A stretch of 64,000 nt of DNA from Bordetella genomosp. 13 (GCF_007679965.1 NZ_VEHL01000008.1:62001-126000); one strand, 5' to 3'; numbered from the stretch's first letter, positions 1-10,521 are shown. The notes: generated by a model from the letters alone, not told the origin. Program-made: numbers and translations.

Positions 1-1
1 G

Positions 2-511
2 TCCGATTCGCTGATGCTGTTCGAGCGCCTGCGCCAGCACTGCGGCATGCTGCTGACCGATGCCGGCGGCTGTCCGGATCCCGAGTTCGTGGCCAAGCTG
101 GCGCGCGCCTCGGGAGAGGTCTGGCTGGTGACCGACCAGAGCGTCAGCGCGCTGGTGGCCCTGGCCGACGCCATGCGCGAGCTCGAGCGGCACCACGTCG
201 ACAAGAGCACGCTGAAGCTGGTGGTCAATCGCTATGACGAGCGCTATGGCATGACGGCGGTCCAGATTGCCGAACGCTTCGGCGTGAAGCTGGCAGGGAC
301 CTTGCCCGACCGCACGCTGCCGCTGATGGCCTGCCTGAACCAGGGCCATCTGCTGCACGAGCAGGCCGAGCGCGACGTGTACGTGCGCGCGGTGCAGCAA
401 CTGGTCGAACACCTGACGGCCACGGAGGGCGCGGCTTCGCCAGGCGCGCGCTCGTCGGGCTGGCTGGCTACCTGGCTGCCTGGAGTCCACAAACGCATGG
501 CACCGGAATAA
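2..511 (+). CDS. TadZ/CpaE-like pilus assembly protein, C-terminal part (5' truncated by window)
   Basis: Open from the first codons of the window and ending at TAA 509-511, so only about 169 C-terminal residues are present. The visible part has the alternating strand/helix pattern of the SIMIBI/MinD ATPase fold: a strand ending in TDAGG, then GEVWLVTDQSVSAL and LKLVVNRYDERYG, the segments that follow Walker motifs in CpaE/TadZ proteins. These membrane-associated ParA-like proteins localise the Tad secretion machine at the pole. It lies 15 nt upstream of tadA in the usual Tad order. The Walker A motif and any receiver domain would lie off the window. Identity rests largely on context, so moderate-high confidence. 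Confidence 0.75.
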   Translation, partial: SDSLMLFERLRQHCGMLLTDAGGCPDPEFVAKLARASGEVWLVTDQSVSALVALADAMRELERHHVDKSTLKLVVNRYDERYGMTAVQIAERFGVKLAGTLPDRTLPLMACLNQGHLLHEQAERDVYVRAVQQLVEHLTATEGAASPGARSSGWLATWLPGVHKRMAPE

Positions 512-526
512 ACGGGGATTGCGATC

Positions 527-1896
<1,370 letters not shown>

Positions 1897-1897
<1 letters not shown>

Positions 1898-2820
1898 TGG
1901 GCGCCGCTCTCGTCCTGGTGTTGCTGGCGGTGCTGCTGCTGGGGGGCGCCGCGCTGCTGTTGCGCCGCGCTGGCGCGGATGCGCGCCATTCGGCGCAGTC
2001 CGCGTTCCTGACCAAGCGGCTGGAGACGCAGGCAGCCGTGCAGGGTGCGGTATCCGTGGGCTTCGAGGGCCGCTACGTGCCGCAGAGCGGAGGCAGCTGG
2101 GCGCGGCTGCTGCTGCAGGCGGGCATACGCCCCACGCCGCGGTTCTACTTCATGCTGATCCTGCCGGTGGTGGTGGTGACCGCGCTGGCGTGGTTGCTCG
2201 GCGGCTGGTTCTCGGCCGCCGCGGCATTGGGCTTGACCATGCTGCTGTCGTACTTCCGCATCTGGTACAAGGCCGATCGCCGCAAGCGGCGCATGGTTGC
2301 GCAGCTGCCGTCATTCCTGGACGCGGTGGTGCGCCTGATCACAATCGGCAACAGCGTCAGCGCGGCCTTCCAGGGCGGGCTGGCCAATATCGACCAGCCT
2401 TTGCTGGAGGTGCTGCAACGGGCCGACGCACTGGCCCGTTCGGGCAAGGACCTCGATGCCTCGTTGCTGCAGGTGTCGCGACAGTATGGGCTGCGCGAAC
2501 TGTTCCTCGTTTCCTCGGTCATTTCGCTGGCGTTGCGTTTCGGCGGCCGCAGCGACCAGGTGCTGGAACGCATGGCCGCATTCATGCGCGACCTGGAACA
2601 CGCGCGCGAGGAACTCGTGGCGCTGTCGGCCGAGGTGCGATTGTCGGCCTGGATCCTGGCGCTGCTGCCCATCGGCCTGGCGTTGTTCATCATCATGTTC
2701 AACAACGCGCTCTTCACCGGGATGTGGAACGACCCCATGGGCTTCAAGCTGCTGATGATCGCGGTGGCCCTGCAGATCGGCGGTTCGTACTGGCTTTACC
2801 GCATGGCGCGGGGCGTATAG
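1897..2820 (+). CDS. tadB: TadB, inner-membrane platform protein of the Tad pilus
   Basis: A 307-residue type II secretion F-domain (GspF-like) protein. It begins with a hydrophobic anchor (about residues 3-22), has a second hydrophobic pair around 85-120, a cytoplasmic helical F domain (about 140-250, including SFLDAVVRLITIGNSVS and RADALARSGKDL) and closing membrane segments near 250-300. TadB and TadC together form the membrane platform that TadA acts on. The gene starts in the TGATG overlap with tadA and is separated from tadC by only 7 nt, so the locus reads as one transcript. Confidence 0.93.
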
Positions 2821-2827
2821 GAAAGCC

Positions 2828-3820
2828 ATGGAAAGCTTGCTGAACGACGCCTCGATGCGCTTCTACCTGATTGGCGGATTGCTGGCCGTGATGGCGCTGA
2901 TGATCGGCCTGACGGTGTTCATCGTCGCGCGGGCCGGACGTCAGGATCGCAGCCGCCAGGTCGTCGAACGGGCGCTGGCCGTCCGCGACGGGCAGCCCGC
3001 CGCGGCGGCCGAGCCGCACGTGGGGCGCGTGGCGGCCATGGCCAACAGGGCCGAGCAGGCCGGCCAAAAACTGGGCGCGGGCCGCATGGGGCATTCACTG
3101 CTGGATACCGACGATCGCAGGCTGGTCGAACTGGCGGGGTTCGAGGACGTGCCGCGTGCACGCGCGCTGTTCGTCTTCGGGCGTTTCGCTTTTGCGCTGA
3201 TCCTGCCTGTCGTCCTGTGGCTGCTGGCCCAGGCCTATTTCGTCCAGATGTCGCTGCTGCTGGAGGTTTGCGTGGCCTTCGCGGGTTTCGCGCTGGGCTG
3301 GCTCCTGCCCAAGTGGGTATTGCAGCGCCGCGTATCGCGCCGCAAGGCGTGCGCCGAGGAAGAGCTGCCGCTGCTGATCGACCTGATCCGGTTGCTTCAG
3401 GGCGTGGGCCTGTCCATCGACCAGAGCCTGCACATCCTGGTCACCGACTTCCGTTCGGTGCTGCCCGTGCTGGGACTGGAGCTGAAGATCGCCATCGACC
3501 AGTACGCGCGAGGCCGGACCCGCGAGCAGTCCCTGACGCGCATTGCGCAGGGTTTCGACAACGACGACCTGGCCGCCATCTGCCGCCTGATCGTGCAGGT
3601 CGACAAGCACGGCGGCGCGGTCCAGGAGCCCTTGGCCCGGTTCGGCGAGCGCGTACGCGAGCGCCGCAAGCTGGAGCTGAAGGCCAAGGTCGCCCGCATG
3701 ACCGTGAAGATGACCGGCGTGATGGTGCTCACGTTGTTGCCCGCCTTGCTCATCATCACCGGCGGGTCCGGGTTCGTGGCATTGCTGCGCGGCTTGTCGC
3801 GCGTGGCGGGAGGATTGTGA
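2828..3820 (+). CDS. tadC: TadC, second inner-membrane platform protein of the Tad pilus
   Basis: A 330-residue paralogue of TadB with an F domain (about residues 180-300; ELPLLIDLIRLLQGVGLSIDQSLHIL and AICRLIVQVDKHGGAVQEPL are typical of TadC). Membrane segments: about 12-35, 122-140, 148-165 and 298-320. It is longer at the N-terminus than TadB, with a charged loop at 36-115. It follows tadB by 7 nt and its TGA overlaps the ATG of tadD. Known role: partner of TadB in the pilus base; this is inferred here from order and fold. Confidence 0.93.
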   Translation: MESLLNDASMRFYLIGGLLAVMALMIGLTVFIVARAGRQDRSRQVVERALAVRDGQPAAAAEPHVGRVAAMANRAEQAGQKLGAGRMGHSLLDTDDRRLVELAGFEDVPRARALFVFGRFAFALILPVVLWLLAQAYFVQMSLLLEVCVAFAGFALGWLLPKWVLQRRVSRRKACAEEELPLLIDLIRLLQGVGLSIDQSLHILVTDFRSVLPVLGLELKIAIDQYARGRTREQSLTRIAQGFDNDDLAAICRLIVQVDKHGGAVQEPLARFGERVRERRKLELKAKVARMTVKMTGVMVLTLLPALLIITGGSGFVALLRGLSRVAGGL

Positions 3821-4800
3821 TGCAACGGGTTTCGTTGGGTGCGCGGCGCGTGCCGTCTTTGCTGGTCCTGTCGGCCGCGCTGGCGTCCGCGGCGGTGCTG
3901 CCCGGCTGCCAGGCCAACCGCGCCGAGAACGCGCGCCAGCTGATGCAGCAGCAGGAAGAAGAGCAGGCGATGGCGCGCCTCGAAGAAGAGTCCGCGAGCA
4001 AGCGCGCCGCCTCGCGCCCGCAGGTGGCGCTGTCCATGATCCGCAAGGAGCAGGACGAGGGCCGCTATTTCGCGTCGCTGGCATACCTCGATGCCTATCG
4101 CCAGACCTTTGGCGACGTGCCCGAGGCGGCCGCCATGCGCGCCGACGCATTGCGCAAGACGGGCCAGCCGCAAGCCAGCGAACAGGCCTATCGCGCGCTG
4201 ACCAGCGGTCCCGAAGCCGCGCGCGCCTGGCATGGGCTGGGATTGCTGGCGGGCATGCGCGGCGATTTCGCCCAGGCGGCGGACTACCTGCGCCGCGCGA
4301 CGCAACTGCGGCCCACGGATTCACAGTACCTCAACGACCTGGGCTACGCACTGTTGCGCGCCGGCAGCTCGCGAGAGGCTCGCGTGCCGCTGGGCCAGGC
4401 CGCGGAGCTGGCGCCGGACAACGCCAAGATCCTGGCCAACCTCGCCCTGCTGCTGCTGGTCGAGGGAGACTACTCCGGCGCGCGCCAGGTGATGGATCGG
4501 GCCAACCTCAGCAACGAGGCGCGCCAGCAGGTACAGCAACTGGCCATGCAGGCCCGTGCGCCGGCAGCCGTTGCGCCTGTCGCGTCGGCGGCACCTGCTG
4601 GCGCCGGGGCGTACGCCGCCACGCCCGCGGCCGGACGCGCGGTGGTGCGGGCAGTGCCCGCGGCGCCGGCCACGCAGGCGCCGCAGGCCCCCGTGGGCGC
4701 CACGGCCGCGATGGACAGGCAGGATGGCATGGTGATGCCCGTGTTGAGCCGGCAGGGGCCGGTAATGAACAGCTTCGGCAATCCATCCGTGACGCAGTGA
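3820..4800 (+). CDS. tadD: TadD, TPR lipoprotein of the Tad pilus
   Basis: The 326-residue protein opens with a lipoprotein signal peptide; the lipobox VLPGC puts the acylated cysteine at residue 30. A Gln/Glu-rich helix follows, then tetratricopeptide-type helices (about 65-230) including PEAARAWHGLGLLAGMRGDF and TDSQYLNDLGYALLRAG. Residues 245-326 are an Ala/Pro/Val-rich low-complexity tail. TadD lipoproteins are thought to act as pilotins for the RcpA secretin. The ATG at 3820 was chosen because it overlaps the tadC stop and yields the signal peptide; the reading frame stays open far upstream, but that part lies inside tadC. Confidence 0.9.
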   Translation: MQRVSLGARRVPSLLVLSAALASAAVLPGCQANRAENARQLMQQQEEEQAMARLEEESASKRAASRPQVALSMIRKEQDEGRYFASLAYLDAYRQTFGDVPEAAAMRADALRKTGQPQASEQAYRALTSGPEAARAWHGLGLLAGMRGDFAQAADYLRRATQLRPTDSQYLNDLGYALLRAGSSREARVPLGQAAELAPDNAKILANLALLLLVEGDYSGARQVMDRANLSNEARQQVQQLAMQARAPAAVAPVASAAPAGAGAYAATPAAGRAVVRAVPAAPATQAPQAPVGATAAMDRQDGMVMPVLSRQGPVMNSFGNPSVTQ

Positions 4801-4822
4801 CCCCGGGTTTCAGGAGAGCATC

Positions 4823-5407
4823 GTGCACCACACTACGCGTATTTCCTTGCTGACGGCCGCCGGCCTGCTGGCGGCGACCAGCGCGCTCGCGCAGCAGCAG
4901 CAACTCACCGGCGCCGCGGCGGCCGCGCCCGGGGCCCCGGCGCAGCCCGTGGTCCAGAGCCAGCCCGTCGCGCAGGCACAGCCAGTGGCGCAGACCCAGC
5001 CGGTGACGCAGGCTCAGCCCGCTGGCCAGGCGTCCGGGGCGCGCCCGGTGGTGCGGCAGGTGCAGAGCGCGCCGGCCCAGCCCGCGTCGGCCCAGCCTGC
5101 CGCTCAACCCGCCGCCGACGCTTCCACCGCAACACAGCCCGGCGCGCAGGCCGCGTCCGCGCAGCCTGCCCAAGGCGGGCAGGAGGCCGCCCGTGAAGAA
5201 CAGTTCGGCGACACCACGCGCGGCCTGATGGGCCTGCAGGCAGCCGGCCTGCGCGCCGGTCCGGGCCAGCCCTTGCAGGGGCCGGTGGCCACCGCGGCCT
5301 GGAAACGCTACATGAAGAGCTTCGAGCACGAGATCCCGCAGTGGTTCAGCGAGCGCGTGTCCGCCGGCGGCGGTTCCGGCGGCTCCAGCGGCGGACTGTC
5401 CCAGTAA
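4823..5407 (+). CDS. DUF3613 domain protein of the Tad locus
   Basis: A 194-residue exported protein with a GTG start at 4823 preceded by CAGGAGAG. Signal peptide about 1-24 ending in SALAQ. Residues 25-125 are a repetitive Gln/Ala/Pro/Val tract (QPV.Q.QPVAQ units) suited to an extended periplasmic linker. The C-terminal block of about 55 residues (EEQFGDTTRGLMGLQAAGLR ... WKRYMKSFEHEIPQWFSERV) matches what I know as DUF3613, a small domain found in Burkholderiales Tad clusters. Function unknown. It sits between tadD and the tadG-like gene with short gaps (22 and 24 nt), so it is probably a pilus accessory factor. Confidence 0.8.
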   Translation: MHHTTRISLLTAAGLLAATSALAQQQQLTGAAAAAPGAPAQPVVQSQPVAQAQPVAQTQPVTQAQPAGQASGARPVVRQVQSAPAQPASAQPAAQPAADASTATQPGAQAASAQPAQGGQEAAREEQFGDTTRGLMGLQAAGLRAGPGQPLQGPVATAAWKRYMKSFEHEIPQWFSERVSAGGGSGGSSGGLSQ

Positions 5408-5431
5408 GGCCAAGGCCGCAGGAGGAGCACC

Positions 5432-7654
5432 ATGCCACGTCCGCACATCCCGTCCGTCGCGCGCCGCCAGCGCGGTTCGATCCTCGTGCCCGCCGCGCTC
5501 GCGCTGCTGCTGGGCATGGTGCTGCTGTGGGGCGTGCAGCTGGGCTACGCGTTCTACCTGAAGCGCGAGCTGCAGAAGACAGCGGACATGGCGGCGCTGA
5601 CGGCCGCGCAGGTGCTCGATCGCGGCGGCGCGCCGGAATGCGGCGCCGCCGTGCTGGCCGCACGCTCGGCCATCGCGGCCAACATGAGCGGCCTGGGCAC
5701 GCCGCAGGTGGCCTGCAAGCGCTGGGACGGCAAGAACACGGCCCTGGCGCCGCGCTACATCCGCGAAGCCGACATCGGCGGTGGAGAACGCTACAACGCG
5801 GTCACCATCAACCTGTCGACCACCGCCCCGTCGCTGTTCCCGTTCACCGAAGGCGTGACGCTGTATGCGGAAGCCGTCGGCGCGCGCCCGGCCGACCCCG
5901 TGGCGGCCTTCTCGGTCGGCACCCGCCTGGCCAACGCCAGGAATGGCGCGGTGCTGACCAACCTGTTGCGCGGCGTGGGCCTGGACATCGCCGACACCGC
6001 GCTGCTGGGCTACGACGCGGGCCTGGCCAACGTGAAGGTCACGCCGGCGGGCCTGCTGAAACAGCTGGGCATCGACGTGCCGGCCAACATCTCGGTGGCC
6101 GACCTGAACCAGCTGCTGGCCGCGCAGACCCGTCCGCTGGGCGGCCTGCTGGACGCCGTCGTCAACGTGGCGGGCCGCAGCGAACTGCTGGCCGCCAACG
6201 TCGGATTGCTGAACGCCATCCAGACGCAGCTGGGCGTGAGCAATCTGCAGGTGCAGCTGGGATCGAACCAGGACGGACGGGTGTCCAGCCTGTTCACCCA
6301 GATCGTGGCGCCCAACGCGCAATCGGCCCTTAACGTGGAAGTCAGCGCGCTGGACCTGATCGCCACGGCGATCGGCGTGGGCACGGGCGGGCATGCCGTC
6401 GAATCGAAGGTGGCGCTGGAGATCCCGGGCCTGCTGTCGATCAAGCCGAAATTCAGCGTGGTCGAGCCGCCGTCCATCGCCATCGGTGGTGTTGGCGCGA
6501 CGGCCTACACTGCGCAGATTCGCCTGTATGCACCCATCAAGATCAGCACTCCGGCGGTGCTCAGCAAGCTTGTCAACCTCAGTTTGGATCTGCCCATCGT
6601 GGTGGACCTGGTCGACGGCAAGGCCACGCTGGAAAGCCTGTGTACGGCGCGCGATGCGTCGGACCGCGACCTGGCGCACATCGCCGTGCAATCCTCGCTG
6701 CTGAAAGTGTGCATCGGCGGGCCTCCCGCCGGCGCGGACGCAAATTGGCCGTTCTCCACTAAGACAAGCTGCGACCAGAGCCTGGAGAACAAGCGCCTGG
6801 TGGATCTGAGCCTGCTGGGCGGCGTCAGCTTGGCGCGCCTGACGACCAAGCTGACCGTCGATGCGCTGCCCGCCACCGGCGCCGCCGATTTCTACGAAGG
6901 ACAGACGCGGGAGGTGCCAGCCACGGGCAACCCGCTGCTGATCGGGGATACGGTCAAGCGCGCCACGGACGCCTTGCTGACTGCACTGTTGGGCGCTGCG
7001 GGGCAGACGGGCACGGGCATGGCGCCTAATGGTCCAGACCAGGAAAAGCTGCGCCAGCAGCTGGCCACGCAGATCTGGCAGAACACGGACACGCCCGGCG
7101 GGTGCGCGGTGGCTGCTGCCGGTCAGGCCGGCTTCAACTGCCGGCAGGCTCGCTGGCAGAGTGCGATCATGACCATCGAAAGCACGTCCACCGGACTGCA
7201 GGGTTTCCTGGGCACCACGCTGAACAGCTCGGTGAACCTGCTGGGCAGCCTCCTGACATTGAACGTGGTGGGCGTGCTCAACAGCACGGGCAGCCTGGTG
7301 GGCGGCCTAGTCAATACGCTGGACAACACGCTGAAGAATCTGCTGGGCGGACTGATTCCCACCAATCAGTGCGCGTCGTACTCCTTGCTGGGCGGCTACC
7401 AGGGCAACGAGGCGGGCTGCATCAAGGAGATCGCCCAATCCCTGCAGAACGCGCCGCCAGCCAACCAGCCTTCCCATGCGGTCATCGCCTTGCTGGGAAC
7501 GTTGCTGGGGGGGCTGCAGCAACCATTGAACGATATCGGCACGAGCATCATCAAGCCGACGATCGAGAACATCATCGGGCTGAACATTGGCCAGACCGAC
7601 GTCAAGTTGATGTCCCTGGAATGCAATGGCAAAGGAGTGCAGCTTGTCTATTGA
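5432..7654 (+). CDS. TadG-like Tad-domain membrane protein
   Basis: A 740-residue protein with the N-terminal signature of the TadG/TadE Flp-like domain: basic RRQRGSILVPAALALLLGMV, one membrane helix (about residues 14-36) and ELQKTADMAALTAAQ, which matches the helix that follows in Tad minor pilins. The rest is predicted extracytoplasmic, rich in short repeats of LLGG/NLLG type and NLQVQLGSN-like strands, with several cysteines (DTPGGCAVAA, NQCASYSLLGG). I see no clear von Willebrand A motif. TadG proteins are pilus-associated and thought to anchor or cap the fibre. Start: ATG 5432 after GCAGGAGGAG, a strong ribosome site. It is the last structural gene of the locus. Confidence 0.82.
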   Translation: MPRPHIPSVARRQRGSILVPAALALLLGMVLLWGVQLGYAFYLKRELQKTADMAALTAAQVLDRGGAPECGAAVLAARSAIAANMSGLGTPQVACKRWDGKNTALAPRYIREADIGGGERYNAVTINLSTTAPSLFPFTEGVTLYAEAVGARPADPVAAFSVGTRLANARNGAVLTNLLRGVGLDIADTALLGYDAGLANVKVTPAGLLKQLGIDVPANISVADLNQLLAAQTRPLGGLLDAVVNVAGRSELLAANVGLLNAIQTQLGVSNLQVQLGSNQDGRVSSLFTQIVAPNAQSALNVEVSALDLIATAIGVGTGGHAVESKVALEIPGLLSIKPKFSVVEPPSIAIGGVGATAYTAQIRLYAPIKISTPAVLSKLVNLSLDLPIVVDLVDGKATLESLCTARDASDRDLAHIAVQSSLLKVCIGGPPAGADANWPFSTKTSCDQSLENKRLVDLSLLGGVSLARLTTKLTVDALPATGAADFYEGQTREVPATGNPLLIGDTVKRATDALLTALLGAAGQTGTGMAPNGPDQEKLRQQLATQIWQNTDTPGGCAVAAAGQAGFNCRQARWQSAIMTIESTSTGLQGFLGTTLNSSVNLLGSLLTLNVVGVLNSTGSLVGGLVNTLDNTLKNLLGGLIPTNQCASYSLLGGYQGNEAGCIKEIAQSLQNAPPANQPSHAVIALLGTLLGGLQQPLNDIGTSIIKPTIENIIGLNIGQTDVKLMSLECNGKGVQLVY

Positions 7655-7675
7655 AACGCGCGGCGAGGGCGCTGC

Positions 7676-9073
7676 ATGACCGAGGCCGGCAACCCGCAAA
7701 GCGTCGACGGCCTGGATGTGTACGTATGGGAAGGCGCCTCGGACATCGCCTTTCGCGCCGAGCGCTTCCTGGCGGGGTATGACGCCACCATCGTGCACAT
7801 CGACGCGGCCAGCGGCATTCCGCCGCAGCGCGACGCGTCGCGTCCGGCGGTGGCGCTGGTGTCCGTCACGGTGATGAGCGATTCGCGCTTCTCGGGATTC
7901 GACTGGCTGGCCACGCAGGGCATACCGGTGATCTGGGTGGCATCGGAAGACCGCAATCCCGATCCGCGCTACTACGCGCCTGCCTATTCGTACACGCTGC
8001 CGCTGTCGTTCAATGGCGCCGAACTGCGCCGCCTGCTGTTTCGCCTGGCCGGCGTGGCGCGCGCCGCCAGCGCGCCGGAACATCGCCCGCCGCCCGCCCT
8101 GGTGGCGGTTTCGCCGGTGATGCGGGACATGTTGAACGAAGCGCAGATGTTTGCCGATTGCCGCGCCAACGTGCTGGTCAATGGCGAGACAGGCGTGGGC
8201 AAGGAGCGCATCGCACGCCTGCTGCACGACGAATCGTCCTGGTCGCGCGGACCGTTCGTGGCCGTCAATTGCGGCGCCATACCGGAAGGACTGTTCGAGG
8301 CGCATTTCTTCGGCCACGCCAAGGGCGCCTTCACGGGCGCGGTGGGCGCGCACAAGGGGTATTTCGAGCAGGCCAGCGGCGGCACCCTGTTCCTGGACGA
8401 AATCGGCGACCTGCCGCTGTACCAGCAGGTGAAACTGCTGCGCGTGCTGGAACAGAACACCGTCACGCGGCTGGGCTCCACGATGGAAGTGCCGGTCGAG
8501 TTCCGCCTGGTGGCGGCCACCAATAAAGACTTGCGCAGCCTGGTTGCACAGGGCGAATTCCGCGCCGACCTGTATTACCGGCTGGCCGTGATCGAATTGC
8601 GCATTCCGAATCTGGAAGAGCGCGGCCCGGACGAGAAGATCGCGATTTTCTCGTCGCTGCTGGCGCAGCAGGGCGTGGGCGACCAGGTCCCGCCCGACTG
8701 GCTGCTGCAGCGCGTGGCCGCGCTGCGGTTTCCGGGCAATGTGCGGGAGCTGTCCAACCTGGCCGAGCGCGTGGCCATCGTGCGCCGCCAGTTGGGCGAA
8801 TGGAACCGCGCAAGGGTCGAACAGATACTGGATCGCCACCAGCAGGCATTCGCCGCGCCACCTGCCGTGCCGGAGGCGCCACCCGCGGTGCTCGGCCCCG
8901 CCGAAAAGGCCGAACGGGAGCGTATACTCGCCGCGCTGGAAGCAAATGGCTGGCGTCGCCAGGATACGGCCCATCACCTCGGCATCAGCCGCAAGGTGCT
9001 TTGGGAAAAAATGCGTAAACTGCGGCTGGGCGAGGCCCAGGCCGAGGCCGCCGACGGAGTGGCCGAGCTCTGA
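7676..9073 (+). CDS. Sigma-54-dependent transcriptional activator with atypical N-terminal receiver-like domain
   Basis: A 465-residue enhancer-binding protein. The central AAA+ domain (about residues 140-365) has Walker A GETGVGKE at 170-177, the sigma-54 contact loop GAFTGA at 217-222 and Walker B GGTLFLDEIGD. The C-terminus (about 420-455) is a Fis-type helix-turn-helix (DTAHHLGISRKVLWEKMRKL). The first 115 residues look like a receiver fold but I see no convincing acidic pocket, phospho-acceptor Asp or conserved Lys, as in VpsR/FleQ-like regulators that sense other signals. It starts 21 nt after the tadG-like gene, so it is probably co-transcribed with, and a regulator of, the pilus locus; this is inference. 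Confidence 0.88.
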   Translation: MTEAGNPQSVDGLDVYVWEGASDIAFRAERFLAGYDATIVHIDAASGIPPQRDASRPAVALVSVTVMSDSRFSGFDWLATQGIPVIWVASEDRNPDPRYYAPAYSYTLPLSFNGAELRRLLFRLAGVARAASAPEHRPPPALVAVSPVMRDMLNEAQMFADCRANVLVNGETGVGKERIARLLHDESSWSRGPFVAVNCGAIPEGLFEAHFFGHAKGAFTGAVGAHKGYFEQASGGTLFLDEIGDLPLYQQVKLLRVLEQNTVTRLGSTMEVPVEFRLVAATNKDLRSLVAQGEFRADLYYRLAVIELRIPNLEERGPDEKIAIFSSLLAQQGVGDQVPPDWLLQRVAALRFPGNVRELSNLAERVAIVRRQLGEWNRARVEQILDRHQQAFAAPPAVPEAPPAVLGPAEKAERERILAALEANGWRRQDTAHHLGISRKVLWEKMRKLRLGEAQAEAADGVAEL

Positions 9074-9091
9074 TCGCGACGGTCGTGCAAT

Positions 9092-9138
9092 ATCCGTGTC
9101 GATACGGATTAGAAATGCAGTATTAAGTTGCTATAGTT
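9092..9138 (+). promoter_or_regulatory. Candidate promoter region of the DUF2968 gene with small inverted repeat
   Basis: TATAGT at 9132-9137 is a good -10 hexamer 26 nt before the ATG at 9164. The expected -35 position (9109-9114, TTAGAA) is weak. An inverted repeat, ATCCGT (9092-9097) and ACGGAT (9104-9109), lies just upstream and could be an operator or part of a weak terminator for the preceding regulator gene. No mapped start site is available. Confidence 0.35.
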
Positions 9139-9163
9139 TTGGGATTATTGCTAAGAGGAAGGC

Positions 9164-9904
9164 ATGAATATCCAACAACTCGGTCCCTCCTTGCGTGTGG
9201 CCATGGCCACGGCGGCGCTTGCAAGCCTTGCCGCGTGCGCCAGCGCACAGCAGCCGCAGAGCGAGCCGCAGCCCCCCGTGGTGAAGCAGGTGGAGTCCGA
9301 CAAGAATGCCGCCTCGGCTCCGGTGACGCCGCCGGCATCGCCTTCGCCGGCGCGTCCGGCCGCGGCCGACCAGCCCGCCGCGCCGACCACCGTGGCCGAA
9401 CTGCAGGGCCTGATCCAGAATCGCCAGGTCGCCGAGCTGCGCACCACCTACAACGGCAGCTACGGCGCCAGCCTGTTGTTCAAGGGCGACGACATGCAGT
9501 ATTACGTTGCGTTGTTCCAACAGCGCGACTTCTGGCGCGTGGTGAAGACGGTCTCGCAATCGCAGGCCGAATCCACCTATCGCGCGTTCGTCGAACAGGC
9601 CGCCGAGCTGGCCGCCATCGACCTGCAGCGCATCCGCCTGCAGGCCGAAAACACCAACGCCGAGAAGCAGCTGGCCGCCCGCAGCCGCCAGCTGAGCGTG
9701 CTGCAGGCCGACCAGGCGTTGCGCCAGCAGCAGGAACAGATGGTCGCCGACCGCCAGGCGCAGCTGCGCCAGGAACGCGATGCGCTGGCGGAGCAACGCC
9801 AGGATGCGCGCGCCCAGCTGCGCGCGCTGCAGCGCCAGATCGACGAGCTGCAGGCTGAACAGGAAAGCGTGGGCAAGAAGGCGCCCGCCCGCCGCGGCAA
9901 CTGA
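9164..9904 (+). CDS. DUF2968 family coiled-coil lipoprotein
   Basis: A 246-residue protein with a lipoprotein-type signal (LAAC, acylated Cys25), a Pro/Ala-rich linker (about 27-75), a compact segment (TVAELQGLIQNRQVAELRTT ... LLFKGDDMQYYVALFQQRDFWRVV, about 76-125) and a long charged, Gln/Arg/Glu/Ala-rich helix from about 135 to 235 that should form a coiled coil. I recognise the DUF2968 family, found in Burkholderiales; its function is unknown. RBS AGAGGAAGG precedes ATG 9164. It has its own candidate promoter and terminator, so it appears monocistronic. Confidence 0.82.
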   Translation: MNIQQLGPSLRVAMATAALASLAACASAQQPQSEPQPPVVKQVESDKNAASAPVTPPASPSPARPAAADQPAAPTTVAELQGLIQNRQVAELRTTYNGSYGASLLFKGDDMQYYVALFQQRDFWRVVKTVSQSQAESTYRAFVEQAAELAAIDLQRIRLQAENTNAEKQLAARSRQLSVLQADQALRQQQEQMVADRQAQLRQERDALAEQRQDARAQLRALQRQIDELQAEQESVGKKAPARRGN

Positions 9905-9925
9905 TCCGGTCCGCCGCGGCCGCAC

Positions 9926-9950
9926 GGGGCGCCTTCGGGCGCCCCTGTCG
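9926..9950 (+). terminator. Hairpin terminator after the DUF2968 gene
   Basis: Perfect 8-bp stem GGGGCGCC/GGCGCCCC (9926-9933 and 9938-9945) closed by a stable TTCG tetraloop, 21 nt after the stop codon. The following tract (TGTCGTTT) is only partly T-rich, so efficiency is uncertain. Confidence 0.6.
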
Positions 9951-10019
9951 TTTCCGGCGCGGCAGTGTCGCGCCGGCCGCCGATCTTGTATTCTTGCCGA
10001 TCGGCTTCATATACCTGCC

Positions 10020-10490
10020 ATGGCTCTGAAAGTTTTCGATCTGCAATGCGACCACGGCCACGTCTTCGAGGGCTGGTTCGGTTCGCACGACGACTACGAC
10101 ACGCAACGGTCGCGTGGCTTGGTCGCGTGCCCGATGTGCGACTCGAAAGAGATCGTCAAGCGGCTGTCCGCCCCGCACCTGAATGTGGCGCACCTGCACC
10201 AGCCGCCCGCCGCGGCCCCGTCCCCGTCCCCGCAGGGACGCTCGCAGGGCGGCGGCGCGCCCATGTCGGCGTTGCAGGCCCAGATCATGCGCCAGGTGCG
10301 CGAGCTGATCCGCAATACCGAGAACGTCGGTCCGCGCTTTGCCGAGGAAGCCCGTCGCATCCACGAAGGCGAGGCCGACGAACGACCCATCCGCGGCGTG
10401 GCCACGCCCGAAGAGCGCGCGGCGCTGGCGGAAGACGGCATCGACGTGATGGCCGTGCCGGCGTTCCTGGACGACGAGCGGCTGCAGTAG
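10020..10490 (+). CDS. DUF1178 family zinc-ribbon-like protein
   Basis: A 156-residue protein of the DUF1178 family. The N-terminus MALKVFDLQCDHGHVFEGWF and a CPMCDS motif about 30 residues later supply Cys/His pairs expected to bind a metal (zinc-ribbon-like). The C-terminal half (ALQAQIMRQVRELIRNTENV ... PIRGVATPEERAALAEDGID) is strongly conserved in the family; the middle is a Pro/Ser-rich linker. Function unknown. ATG 10020 is chosen because it begins the conserved domain. Convergent with efp; a shared bidirectional terminator follows. Confidence 0.85.
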   Translation: MALKVFDLQCDHGHVFEGWFGSHDDYDTQRSRGLVACPMCDSKEIVKRLSAPHLNVAHLHQPPAAAPSPSPQGRSQGGGAPMSALQAQIMRQVRELIRNTENVGPRFAEEARRIHEGEADERPIRGVATPEERAALAEDGIDVMAVPAFLDDERLQ

Positions 10491-10521
10491 CGCCGCTGCG
10501 CCAAGAGCGCCCCCCAATGCA

